16,303 nt of DNA from Cylindrodendrum hubeiense. Taxonomy: Eukaryota > Ascomycota > Sordariomycetes > Hypocreales > Nectriaceae. Positions within the stretch are counted from its first letter, which is position 1. The number at the start of each line of letters is the position of its first letter. The notes under the pieces were generated by a model. That model was given only the letters and a program-made list of their open reading frames with translations. It was not told the DNA's origin and did no database searches. The translations under genes were made by a program, and so were the position numbers. The stretch covers positions 1 to 16,303 of the forward strand of contig JAANBB010000672.1 of assembly GCA_014621425.1 (NCBI GenBank), read 5' to 3'. Below are positions 1 to 8,627 of this stretch, piece after piece.

Positions 1-119
1 CAAAGCCCAATCCAACTTACTTACTTCACTCTCGCCCAGCCCAGTTCTTGCTCCCCTCTCCATCCCCAAACCAACCCGTTTCTACCTAAATCATTCATCC
101 AAATCCCACAACAACCACA
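1..119 (+). promoter_or_regulatory. Pyrimidine-rich leader of the first gene
   Basis: This stretch is rich in C and T on the plus strand and poor in G, as fungal 5' untranslated leaders and core promoters often are. It contains a short ACTT-type repeat near 16-27. An in-frame TAA at 87-89 closes the reading frame of the downstream gene, so the ATG at 120 is the first possible in-frame start. No TATA box is visible in the part shown; the real promoter may lie outside the window. Confidence 0.45.
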
Positions 120-907
120 ATGCCTCGCACCCACCGTATGAGCCCTTTCAAGCAAGCCGAGATCCGCGCCCGCGAGGCCGAATACCAGGCCCTGTGGCAG
201 GCCTGCGAGCGCGCCGCCCGCAAGGACGAGTACCAGCATTCCACTGTGCCTGTCCGCCAGGTCATGCTTCGGGAAGCCCTCACAATGCTCCTAGATAGAA
301 GGTACGGCTTCTTTCCAGTTCAGAAATCCCATAAAATAGTCATGTTACAGCTGGGTGCTAATAAAGGGCTGGGGATAGACGTCGGCAGGGAAAGCAGATG
401 TGCAACATCAGCGTCGAACTGATGATCGAGCGACACCTGAAACGGGAAGCCCAGCCGCGCAGCCCATTCCACGCAAGGAACTTCCTCGAAAATGCCAACA
501 ATGAGCTATACAATGCTCACAACGCTCCTCCCGCCATGGGTGTCGGGCTTGCTCCCCTCGCACGAATGGAAGTGCCCCCCATCATCAAATACGATCGCGA
601 CGCAACTCCGCCTCAATACGATCACTCTCTCGCCGAAGACTTCGACAGCCCCAAGGGATATCCCCCACCAATCCTCGAAAACCGCAGCCACAACACCACG
701 TTGTACGACGAGCTCGCGGCATGTCGAGAAGACCGCTGCGCCCTGGTTCGTCGCCTTGTTGCCCTCGAGAGCAAGCTTGCTCATATGACCAACCTTGTCT
801 CGCTCCTCTGCGATGAGATACACCCCAAGGTCATGGTGACACCTCAGACACCCGACACAATGGCTATGTTCGAGCATAACGAGATGATGGACGAGGCCGA
901 TCTCTAA
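120..907 (+). CDS. Uncharacterised protein with C-terminal coiled coil (2 exons)
   Basis: I do not recognise this gene. The favoured model joins 120-301 and 379-907 (236 residues). The start has a good context (CACAATG) and follows an in-frame stop at 87-89. The first exon encodes a charged, probably helical segment rich in Arg, Glu and Ala (about residues 8-40). The middle is rich in Pro, Tyr and Asp and looks disordered. The last third, from about the LYDEL motif on, has Leu spaced like a coiled coil (ALVRRLVALESKLAHM), followed by an acidic tail ending EADL. There is no signal peptide or membrane segment. The intron starts GTACGG at 302 and has a CTAAT branch site near 357. The acceptor at 378 lies about 17 bases after the branch site. 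An acceptor at 411 also keeps the frame and would give 225 residues. A role cannot be assigned; the coiled coil suggests a protein partner or dimer. Confidence 0.7.
302..378 (+). other. Intron of the coiled-coil gene
   Basis: The donor is GTACGG, the branch site CTAAT is near 357-361 and the acceptor TAG is at 376-378 (77 bases). It joins frame 0 to the frame of the second exon by completing a split AGA codon. CAG acceptors at 388 and 397 break the frame; CAG at 411 also keeps it. Without splicing the first frame stops at 420-422. Confidence 0.55.
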
Positions 908-1654
908 GCACCATGCTGGAAGGAGTATAGGCAAATAGATATGATGAAATGAATATGACGGAAAGACATGGTGAGAAGGACATGATGAAAGGGACATGGG
1001 GAAAGGGACATGGTGAAAAGGGCATGGGGAAAAGGACATAGCTGAGAATCAGAATTGGCAATTGGGATCGAGGTCAGGGAACTCCTCGCCACATCAGAGC
1101 CACAGAGAAGAGAGCAGTTGCTTCATACGAATTAAGTTCACATCAAAGACTCAAGTATGTTTACCGTCCATCTGCTTTTGCATTTAATCTCAGCATGCCT
1201 CACCACTATATACTCCGTGGAAAGGAATTTTACTTAATCCTCGCCCCTTGCGGATCTCGCGAAATATACCCCTTCTGGCCTCCTCCTTACATGATTACAA
1301 AAGACAATACCAAGACTATGCCCATAACCTTTCGCTCCCAAACTCCTGTTGCAACTATGCCCACTGAAGGACATCCCAAATATGCGTCGACTATATCCAA
1401 CATGGAATCTCTGCCGAATCCTCATGAGATGCAGGCCAATGAGCCTGCAAGACAACCGAAAACAGTTCTGAAGTGCCGACTCCCAAGCAAATGACGGCAA
1501 CCGAAAGACCCTGCCGAAAGAAAAACCAGACCAGACCATTCGCCCATGGCCGTCGCAACCCTCGCATCCCTTGAGTTGATGCAAATAAAGGAGGGCTGAT
1601 GTCCACAGCACCGCTCCTCTGCTCCACCGTATATCGTATCAAGTGAAACTGAAC
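908..1654. other. Convergent intergenic spacer
   Basis: These 747 bases separate the 3' ends of two convergent genes and should hold both 3' untranslated regions. Apart from the minisatellite at 965-1040 I see no gene. The open frames here, such as 1195-1494 on the plus strand, have no coding character or recognisable domain. Confidence 0.6.
965..1044 (+). repeat. 14-base minisatellite, about six units
   Basis: The core GACATG recurs exactly every 14 bases at 965, 979, 993 and 1007, then with one change each at 1021 (GGCATG) and 1035 (GACATA). The consensus unit is close to GACATGGTGAAAGG. It begins 58 bases after the stop of the coiled-coil gene, so it is probably in that gene's 3' untranslated region. 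The purine-rich strand is the transcribed sense strand. Confidence 0.85.
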
Positions 1655-3842
1655 TTAGACAGTCTTGCCATCACAGTCGGGAATCTTGACGCCATCCTTC
1701 AGCTTTCGGTCCACAGTCAACAGGCCCCACTGGTCCTCCCACGCCTTTCCCTTTGTGTTGAATCTCTCCTTCCAGGGCTCATCGAAAGCCTCGAACCAGA
1801 AGTAGTTGGTGCCGTTCTTAAGTGCGTCACAAACCCAGCCCTCCATGAACGTGTTTAGCTCATCAATGCCCGCAACGGAACCTTCCGTGCAGGTTGTCGC
1901 GCCACCACAGTCAGTTCCACCGCTGGTGGGCCAGCCAGTCTCGGAAATAATGTTCTTCTCCTTATCTGACTTCCAGAACTGCTTGTTCTGGTTCTCCCAG
2001 AAGGAATAGGTCCAGCCAGCCGCGTCCTCTGCTGTCACGCCGGCGAAAAAGGGATGGATGTTGGCCATGATGTAATCGCTGTCCGCAGCTAGCGCCGAGG
2101 TCCAGTCGTCGCCCAGATCGGATGTGGCAACGGGAAGGTTGAAGCCCTTGTCGCTAAAGTTGGAACGGACGTCGTCGAGAATTGTTCCCAGCTCCGTAAT
2201 GGTCATTTCCTCGCGGAAGAGAATCTCGTTGGCGACAATAACGCCCTCGAACGGATCCTCGCCGTATTTGTCCAGGATGTCCCACATCTGCTCGAGCTGT
2301 CGCGCGTTGGTCGTCTCATTACCGTCCTGCCACACACCCAGCCAAACCTTGGTATCCTTCAGCTCTAGTCTGTCGATGGCGTGCAGGAGCATCTGAGTCT
2401 GATTGCAATCAGTTCCGTACAAACGGATCTTGTTGGTCAATTGGCTGAGCACTGCCACATCACGAGTGACATTGTTCTGCGACGGCGGGTTGTGAATACA
2501 AGCGGGGTACTGGGTGTTGAGAGGGGTGTAGTCCATGCCAGGGAACACCTTGTGTAGATCGTTGTTGTTGAGGAGCGCCTTAATCTCGGCGCTGTCGACT
2601 CCGAGATCGCCATTCTTGGCCTCATCATCCTCGGCAGATTGGCCAGAGCTGCTGCCAGAGCTGCTGCCGTCCTTTCCCTTCTTGCTGAGCTGGCTACCAA
2701 CTACACCACCGACAATGCCTCCCACGATGAGGACACCGACGATGATGATGATTGCCCATTTCCACTTTTTGCTTGTGTGCTGATTCTGCTCCAACCATTC
2801 GGATGGTTTCTCTCGCGGTGTGGCAGTATCGTAATCACCTCCTCCCGAATGACCTGCGATTCAGTTAGCACATCCATCTTTCTCCATCGGCACAATTTCA
2901 TTTACCTGCAGATAGAAGGCTACCCGCAGCTACACCACCACCAGCCCCCGCGGCGGCGGCGGCAGCACGTCTCCCACGGTCCGAGTGGGGAAGGCTCAAC
3001 ATGGAGTTTCGTTGGTTCCTATGGTAGCTGATGCCATCATCCCCGTCATCCTCAATGTCATTGGGATTCACGATGCCGAGGTTGGCAGCGGAAGCAGAAT
3101 TTCTTGAGGTGAATCCCTGGTAGGGATCGTCGGCGTAGAGGTCCCCGCGATGAGGCGAGTGGGAGCCGGGTGGGACAGCAGCGGCACCGAGGCCAGCCAG
3201 GCTTGAGTGCGAGCCCCCAGTATGGGGGCTGTTACCATAAGCAGCTTCGTAGCTAGACTGAGGCGAGTAAGGGTTCACGGGTGGCGGCGGGTACTGAGAG
3301 CGGGAAGGGGGCGGAGGCACTTGGCCGCTGTGAATCGCATCCATGCCACTGTTGCGAGGGTTACGGTCAGCAACGTTGTACGCAATGCCAGCCATACCAC
3401 CAGACGCAGACTCGCCAAAGTTGTCTGAGCCCGGGGTAATGGCGTGGGAAGGGGGATGGGCATACCCTTGGTTGCCGCCGTTGCCTCCACCTCCACCCCC
3501 GCCTCCGCCTCCGCCTCTGTTGTAGTATCCGTTGTCGCCGTGGGTTGGCGGGTTGGGGGAGCCACGGCGTGGGCTATCGTAGCCAGCTGAGCCGGAGTGT
3601 AGGGAGCTGGAGTGGTGGCTATAGTTTTCCTGGGGCTGAGGCTGCATCCGATTGAATGCCGAGTCGGGATGGGCGCTGGGGTGGTAGTTGCGGTTCGCCG
3701 GAGGAGGAGCGTCGTAGTACGGGGTTTGCGAGGGCGAGTAGCTTTGAGCGGGAGCAGCAGGATGGCGCGGAGGGGAATCGTAGCGGTTATGAGAGGAGTC
3801 GAGAGGCTCCCTCTCGTAATGATCGTTGTGGTATTGCGACAT
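1655..3842 (-). CDS. btgC: GH17 endo-1,3-beta-glucanase, BtgC type, type II membrane protein
   Basis: This enzyme hydrolyses beta-1,3-glucan in the fungal cell wall. Exons are 3842-2906 and 2853-1655 on the minus strand, giving 711 residues, near the usual length of Aspergillus BtgC. Residues 1-344 form a disordered cytoplasmic tail rich in Pro, Ser, Tyr and Gly, with an 11-glycine run at about 110-120, the family-typical segment GMAGIAYNVADRNPRNSG at about 149-166 and an Ala/Gly-rich run near 293-307. A single membrane helix follows (about 345-365, AIIIIVGVLIVGG), then a Ser/Gly linker and the extracellular GH17 domain (about 412-711). The proton donor is Glu522 in VIVANE and the nucleophile is Glu617 in ISETGWP. 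Five N-glycosylation sequons (NVT, NQT, NET, NFS, NGT) and several Cys fit an extracellular domain. The gene converges with the coiled-coil gene. Family and catalytic residues are clear; use of the symbol is by similarity to the Aspergillus gene. Confidence 0.92.
2854..2905 (-). other. btgC: Intron of the GH17 gene
   Basis: On the minus strand the donor is GTAAAT at 2905, with a perfect branch site GCTAAC about 12 bases before the CAG acceptor that ends at 2854 (52 bases). It splits a Gly codon (G|GT). It joins the tail ending SLLSAG to HSGGGDYD...PSEWLEQN, the conserved stretch before the membrane helix. Both flanking frames stop soon if it is not removed. Confidence 0.92.
3483..3516 (-). 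repeat. btgC: Polyglycine-coding GGN tract
   Basis: Inside the first exon of the GH17 gene, alternating GGC and GGA/GGT codons encode about eleven consecutive glycines (residues 110-120), followed by NGGNQG. It lies in the disordered cytoplasmic tail. Triplet tracts of this kind often vary in length between strains. Confidence 0.85.
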
Positions 3843-4230
3843 GGCGGCGGTCGATATGCGGTCGATATGCGGCCGAGCGCAAGAGGGCGGTGGCAGCTGA
3901 GGCCAAGAGGAGGCTGTGTCAGGCCGACGATGATCTCAGCGGCAAGCCTCCTCGGAAGAAGAAAGTGTTGCGCTGGTGAGCGATATGAGTGTGTCCCAGA
4001 AAGAAAGGCACACACAGGATACGAAGAGAGGCTTCAAAATGAGGGAAGGGAACTAGCGAGCGAGAGAATGGGTATGAGAAACAGGGCCGAAAGAAGGATC
4101 AGCGGCGGCGGGAGCCGGTTGTTGATGAGGTCGTTGGCGAGCAACGGGCCCGACCTTGCTTGTACATGTACAGTGCCAGATGGAGCGAATAGCGGGTCTG
4201 ATTAGGCATGGGGGATGCACAGGGCCACAC
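3843..4230 (-). promoter_or_regulatory. btgC: Upstream region of the GH17 gene with TGTACATGTACA palindrome
   Basis: This is the probable 5' leader and proximal promoter of the minus-strand glucanase gene. The part next to the ATG is pyrimidine-rich on the minus strand, as is usual for fungal leaders. At 4161-4172 lies the perfect 12-base palindrome TGTACATGTACA, about 319 bases before the start codon. No clear TATA box was seen. A plus-strand open frame (3612-4205) crosses here but is best explained as the opposite-strand shadow of the biased coding sequence. Confidence 0.4.
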
Positions 4231-5220
4231 CGGATGCGGACCGAACACTGTGGGAGAGCCAAGTTTAGCGCAAGCTCCGCCCAGCAACCAAGCAACCAAG
4301 CATAAAGCGGGGGGCTTAACGGGGGTTGGGCTGGATCTAGCAGGTTATCAGGTTAACACAGGGCTTTGCCTGACACTGGGACTTGTTTGCTTGGACTGCC
4401 TGAATGCGCTGGATCGAAAAATGGAACCTGAACGGTTGACTCGACGCTCCCTCAGCTGTGCGTGCGGGTGGCGCGAAAACGAGGGACCGCAAACTCGAGC
4501 AGCACAGCCTCCTCTTAACGAGCAACACGAACACTAGCAGACCTGGTGGTGTGCTGACGCAACAAGACAAAGACGAAAGAACCGAGATGGAATTCGGAAA
4601 CCAGTCGGCGGGTGTCTCACGGTCTGGGACCCGCGGGCGGGCTCGTATTATTGCACTGTCTCGTATGGTGGACCAGGGCAGCGTAGCGCCAACTATGGTG
4701 TCTCTATTTCCTTCGCTTTGTTCCAGACGCATAGAGGAAGACGGTGGTTACGGATCCTGGGTTTGGCGCCTGGACAGAACACAAGGGAGAGACACCCCTT
4801 ATTGTCGTCAATGGCGTCTGGCACTGGTCGGACAGGGAGAAAGGGAGGACAGTTGCGATCGGGCGACGGACCGGTTCAGAGGACCAGCTCAGAGGGAGGA
4901 CCAGTGTGGGCGAGCGACGACCGGGGTGCTTCGTTAGTACTGCTACTCGTACCGGCCAGGGCGCCAGGCCAGGTCAGGGCTGGGCAGGGCTGGACAGGGA
5001 GCTAAAAGGAGCCCCGTAAGGTGCTGATGGGTCCGCTGTTCGATTGAGTGAGCCGAGGAGCAAGGGTCGGGTGACAGGTTGATTTGCGTTGAATGGATGT
5101 CCCGGGGCCGTGTTTTGTGTGTCGGTCGAGCACTGATCATGTCAAGGAACCAACAAGTTTGGCCGAGTTGGAAGATTCGACCAGTAATCAACCTGGAAGG
5201 AATCGAGGAACCAAGGAATG

Positions 5221-5244
5221 AGTACAGAGTACAGAGTACGGAGT
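5221..5244 (+). repeat. 7-base tandem repeat AGTACAG, about 3.4 units
   Basis: AGTACAG is repeated twice exactly, followed by AGTACGG and a partial AGT. It is a short local array in non-coding DNA. Confidence 0.85.
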
Positions 5245-5416
5245 GCCACCGTTCCTTCCCTCCCAATTGTCACGGGGTTGCTTGGATCCACGCCAGGATG
5301 GGCAGGTACGATGTTGCAGCGGCCATGTACCTACGTTAAGTGTGGTAGGTGCGCCAGGCCTGTGGGGACCGGAGCCAGCCCACCGGACAGCCTGGAAAAC
5401 GGCACAGCGAGCCAGC

Positions 5417-5442
5417 AAGACACCTGGGAAAGACACCTGGGA
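5417..5442 (+). repeat. Perfect 13-base tandem duplication
   Basis: AAGACACCTGGGA occurs twice in tandem without change (5417-5429 and 5430-5442). It looks like a recent slippage duplication. Confidence 0.9.
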
Positions 5443-5880
5443 AACGAGGGGCGGCGGCGGTGGCGGCCCAGAGAGTGGCTGTGACCTCAGCGCGTTGCCC
5501 AGAGCGGCCACGATGGGGAAGCATCCACGGGAGAGCGGCCGGCCCAAGTGGAAACTCGGGCTTGAAATGGAAGCACGCAATTAACTCCCCCCCGTATCCA
5601 GCGGCACGTTTCCAAATTAAAACGACCCGGAGGTAAAATCATCGAACGGCTCCAAAGTGCGATTCCGGCTGCGAGAGCGATTAATTAAAGGGCCGCCACC
5701 ACCACACGCGTGTCGCCGTAGCTGTCGCAGTCCCTGTCGCAGTCGGTGCCGCTGCTGGCCTGGCTGGCACATCCACGTCCGTATACGGATAACCGGCTTG
5801 TTTTTCTGTCGTGCTGGTGCGACACTTGTCCCCTCTGAAGGAGTTGATCCCGACAGGGTTCTTGGTTGTGCAATCGGTGT

Positions 5881-5924
5881 ACAGTGCGCTGCAAGACAGT
5901 GCGTTGCAAGCAAGACAGTGCACG
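5881..5924 (+). repeat. 15-base tandem duplication plus partial copy
   Basis: ACAGTGCGCTGCAAG (5881-5895) is followed by a copy with one change (5896-5910), then CAAG and a third partial copy beginning ACAGTGCACG at 5915. Confidence 0.85.
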
Positions 5925-6089
5925 CTCCAGCGTCTCGCAGAAAGGGTCGCCACCTGTCATCTACCTAACCACCTTTAAAAATAAAATAAAAACAAATGGC
6001 CATCCAGCGATGCCACGCCGCGGCTGCGTGCCATTTTAGCTGGGATGCCCCATCGCCACTGGTTGGCCAAACGACATCTCCCCGAGCCT

Positions 6090-6111
6090 CCAGCTCGCCA
6101 GCTCGCCAGCT
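6090..6111 (+). repeat. 8-base tandem repeat CCAGCTCG, 2.75 units
   Basis: CCAGCTCG is repeated exactly at 6090 and 6098 and partially at 6106. Confidence 0.85.
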
Positions 6112-7377
6112 GAGTGAGCGTGGAGTCCTCAATAGTTTTCTGCACCCAGGCCATTCAGCAGCCAGCATCTGCCGTCACGCTCACTGCATGCCGCCTCTTC
6201 CCAGCTCTCTCCCGTGTCAGCGGTTAGTTCGCCTGTGGCGGTAGGTGTGGCTCTCAGCTGCCCCGGCTAGTCGGCGATCCGCCTTTGCAAACCTGGGGGA
6301 AGGGCCCCGAAACCCGACACGGTACGTAATCAGCGCTGTTGGTCTGAGTCTCTGCCGGCTTGCGGCGCTGCGGCTTGGCAGCATTTAATCAACGTTAATT
6401 TCAATGTGGGAATCGAGACCAGGTTCTGGAATCATGTGGCTTTTTTTCCTTCAAGTACTCCGTGCCGAGCCCAGTGCGGCGCTTTGCTCACTTGAATCTC
6501 AGCCGTCTGGAAATCACTCGGGAATATTCCGTATCGATCGCCGAGAACCGCCACTCCAATGACTGCAATGCATAGCACGCACAGCTTATGATGACGCTCA
6601 GTATCATTGAATTCTTGTCCTTGATCAACCATGATGGGGTACTTCTCCCTCAACCTCACGTAGCATGTCTCAGACTGCTACACAAAGACAATCAAGTACG
6701 AACGCCTCCTCACTTTGACATCCTGTGGCTCTATTGAGGCGTGCCGAAACAAGCCCGTAATTCCCAACACGAGATATTCGTGCATCGCCATCTTGAACGA
6801 TAACGCCGTGTCAGCAGCCATCAAAATCAATAACCATGTCGTACTAGATAACCATTCCAATCCATTGGCCGCGTCACCTGGCATTATTTCTGTCGCTTCC
6901 TTCCACTTCACAGTCCATTGTGTTGAACAATGGCATTTTCGTTCCCGCGACGGCGGATCAGAACGCGGATCAGACTGACACCCTTCCCAGTCTCACTCTA
7001 CCCGCAACCTACCCACCTTCTGTTGGAATGAAAGTAACCTCGAGAGACAGTGCCAGGTGGTACAATGACTCGGGAAGTCTACGACGAGCGGAGAGATAGG
7101 ACCTTTAATATGTCTGTCGCTTGAGTCGACAGTTGGTCAACTTTGGTGCGATTGCTAGCAGGCCAACATTTCGAAGACATTTCAAGCGATGGCATGAGAC
7201 CCTCTTAAGTAAACTATCTCAAGGTCGCATCCTCAATCAAGTATCCCAATACACAAGTTTCCAGTATTCACAATGTCAGAATCATTGAGTAAAAAGTAAA
7301 TCGCCCGGCCTGAGCAGAGGCGTAGTTGACCGAATCTGAGACTCTAGGGTAGGCAAGAAATCCAGAGCATCTCGATG

Positions 7378-7859
7378 TCACGTCATACTCTCTCCATGCC
7401 AACCACTATGGGATATTCCATTGCCCATGCCATATCAAGATAAGGCACGTGTGACGTCCTTGATGTAGCACCCGCATAATAATTCAACCAACAAGGTAGC
7501 AGGCGGAGCTTACGTCCGACAGTACTCCACCAATCCTACAAGGATAGTTTCCACCAAGCTCGACGATTAGAGAAATGATATACGCCAGGCATGTTCTTTC
7601 TACATGTCATCGACTACTTAAATCAGAAATATCTGGAATCGCATCTCAAAATCTAGGCATCATGTAGATGTGGCGGCCTTCTAGGGTTGTGATGTCATGA
7701 GGGTGTGAAGACACTGACATCATACATCGACATCAGTGAAGAGATTTGCTTATATGAAGCACTCGACATAAAGCGGTTTCATTTGTAACATCTAACATTA
7801 AAAAAATCCGAAGAACAACCCAGGAAATATCTCTCGCAAGATCCCAATACAACCACACA
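7378..7859 (+). promoter_or_regulatory. Probable promoter with CRE/bZIP-like octamers and TATA-like box
   Basis: Upstream of the hydrophilic-protein gene several sequences resemble the CRE/ATF octamer TGACGTCA: TCACGTCA (7378-7385), TGACGTCC (7452-7459), TGATGTCA (7690-7697), TGACATCA (7715-7722) and a partial GACATCA (7729-7735). An E-box CACGTG (7446-7451) touches the second. A TATA-like TATATGA is at 7751-7757, about 105 bases before the ATG. The arrangement of octamers, then TATA-like box, then an A/C-rich leader fits a core promoter. That bZIP proteins bind here is inference from the motifs only. Confidence 0.45.
7690..7722 (+). repeat. Inverted repeat TGATGTCA ... TGACATCA
   Basis: The outer arms TGATGTCA and TGACATCA are exact reverse complements. 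Inside them GTGT and ACAC also pair around GAAG, with five unpaired bases (TGAGG) on the left side. It lies about 30 bases upstream of the TATA-like box of the next gene. It could be a binding site for a dimeric factor or a cruciform. Confidence 0.7.
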
Positions 7860-8454
7860 ATGTCTGTCAACAGAAACCCCGATTCCATAACCCCGGCCAT
7901 TGGGGAATTCAGCAGCAAGGTCCCTCGATCACAGCCTCTCACAACCAAGGGGGTAAGTCTCTACCATCCCTCGTATACCACCCATCACACAGCTCACACA
8001 TCTCCAGCACGCTCCCGGCGTCAAGGTAGGCAATGATGCCAAGCCCGAGTTCCACCTCGAAACACACCCCCCAGGCACTGCACCTGCAGACCGAAGTTTT
8101 GCACCCCAGCCCCGAAGCGAGATCCCCGGGCAGGCCCTTAACCCAGATATGCAGGATGGGACTGCTGCGAAAGAAACGTTGCCCGGCGCTACATCAGCAG
8201 ATGTGCACCAGGGCTATGGACACCCCGGCGAGGGCATGACGAGCAAGGAGCTTCACGGTGGCAAGCGCAAACACGTCGGGTCCGGCCTCGAGGGCGTCGG
8301 CGCGAATGCCTCGGATCCCATTCACGAGCGGGGTTTTGATATAGACCACGAGAAGGGACAGAGAAGCAAGTCTGGCGGTACAGAGGACTGGACTGTAGCG
8401 GAAGAGCAAATTCCTGTCACCGCAGAGGAGCTTGCTAGTGAGCTTCAAACTTGA
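7860..8454 (+). CDS. Small hydrophilic glycine-rich orphan protein (2 exons)
   Basis: Exons 7860-7952 and 8008-8454 give 179 residues. I do not recognise a named family; it resembles uncharacterised ascomycete proteins that I recall only generally. The sequence has no Cys, one Trp, about 12% Gly, many charged residues and no membrane segment or signal peptide, so it is probably soluble and disordered. The dipeptide Pro-Gly recurs (APGVKV, PPGTAP, IPGQAL, LPGATS, HPGEGM), spaced along residues 33-125. A basic GGKRKH segment is followed by GSGLEGVGA, and the C-terminus is acidic (AEEQIPVTAEELASELQ). High Gly and hydrophilicity recall hydrophilins, which protect cells in desiccation and osmotic stress, but this is inference. 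The start ATG follows an A/C-rich leader (CACACAATG). Upstream CRE-like motifs would fit stress or cAMP control. Gene structure is well supported; function is unknown. Confidence 0.82.
7953..8007 (+). other. Intron of the hydrophilic-protein gene
   Basis: The donor is GTAAGT after GGG, and the acceptor CAG ends at 8007 (55 bases, phase 0). It joins ...LTTKG to HAPGVKVGND. Without splicing the first frame changes into an unrelated low-quality sequence. An earlier CAG at 7990-7992 would add five codons in frame, and is less likely because of its distance from a usable branch site. Confidence 0.85.
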
Positions 8455-8627
8455 GACTTTGCATCCGCATGTGTAAGAGTAGTACGGAAAAGCACTCACA
8501 AATGACTTCGACAGTGTATCAAAAGCACTTCCGAGGGTATCTTTATCAAATGCAATGGTCATCAATCACATCTCTCGTATCTCTGTGTGATGTACTCCGC
8601 ATGTGTCGTTGTTTCCAGGGTTGTTGA

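Larger units (their letters stand above)
4231..7377. other. Long non-coding stretch between the GH17 gene and the hydrophilic-protein gene
   Basis: About 3.1 kb without a convincing gene. The left part (to about 5.7 kb) is GC-rich and has overlapping open frames on both strands, as GC-rich random sequence does; most begin at GTG or TTG. Short tandem duplications occur at 5221-5244, 5417-5442, 5881-5924 and 6090-6111. An A-rich run with AATAAA lies at 5974-5996. From about 6.4 kb base composition shifts towards AT. A pair of minus-strand frames (6432-6911) could be joined by a very short intron but has weak support. No RNA gene was recognised. Confidence 0.5.

Noticed and set aside
506..1039. 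Minus-strand frame of 177 codons opposite the coiled-coil gene
   Set aside because: It runs antisense through a supported exon, and its repetitive start comes from the minisatellite.
3275..4015. Minus-strand frame of 246 codons overlapping the glucanase first exon in another frame
   Set aside because: It is a shifted-frame shadow, rich in Thr and Pro, of the low-complexity tail-coding sequence.
3612..4205. Plus-strand frame of about 197 codons over the 5' end of the glucanase gene
   Set aside because: It is antisense to a well-supported exon; its Arg/Gly/Val-rich content mirrors the biased Pro/Ser codons of the real strand.
4458..4937. Plus-strand frame of 159 codons
   Set aside because: It begins at GTG, has no domain or hydrophobic pattern, and competes with other open frames in GC-rich DNA.
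5188..5580. Minus-strand frame of 130 codons over tandem duplications
   Set aside because: It reads through short repeats and GC-rich sequence with no start context or domain; plus-strand frames overlap it equally well.
6432..7859. Repeat-induced point mutation signature in the AT-richer interval
   Set aside because: The shift in composition is mild, and there is no obvious duplicated element or dense TpA/CpA bias by eye.
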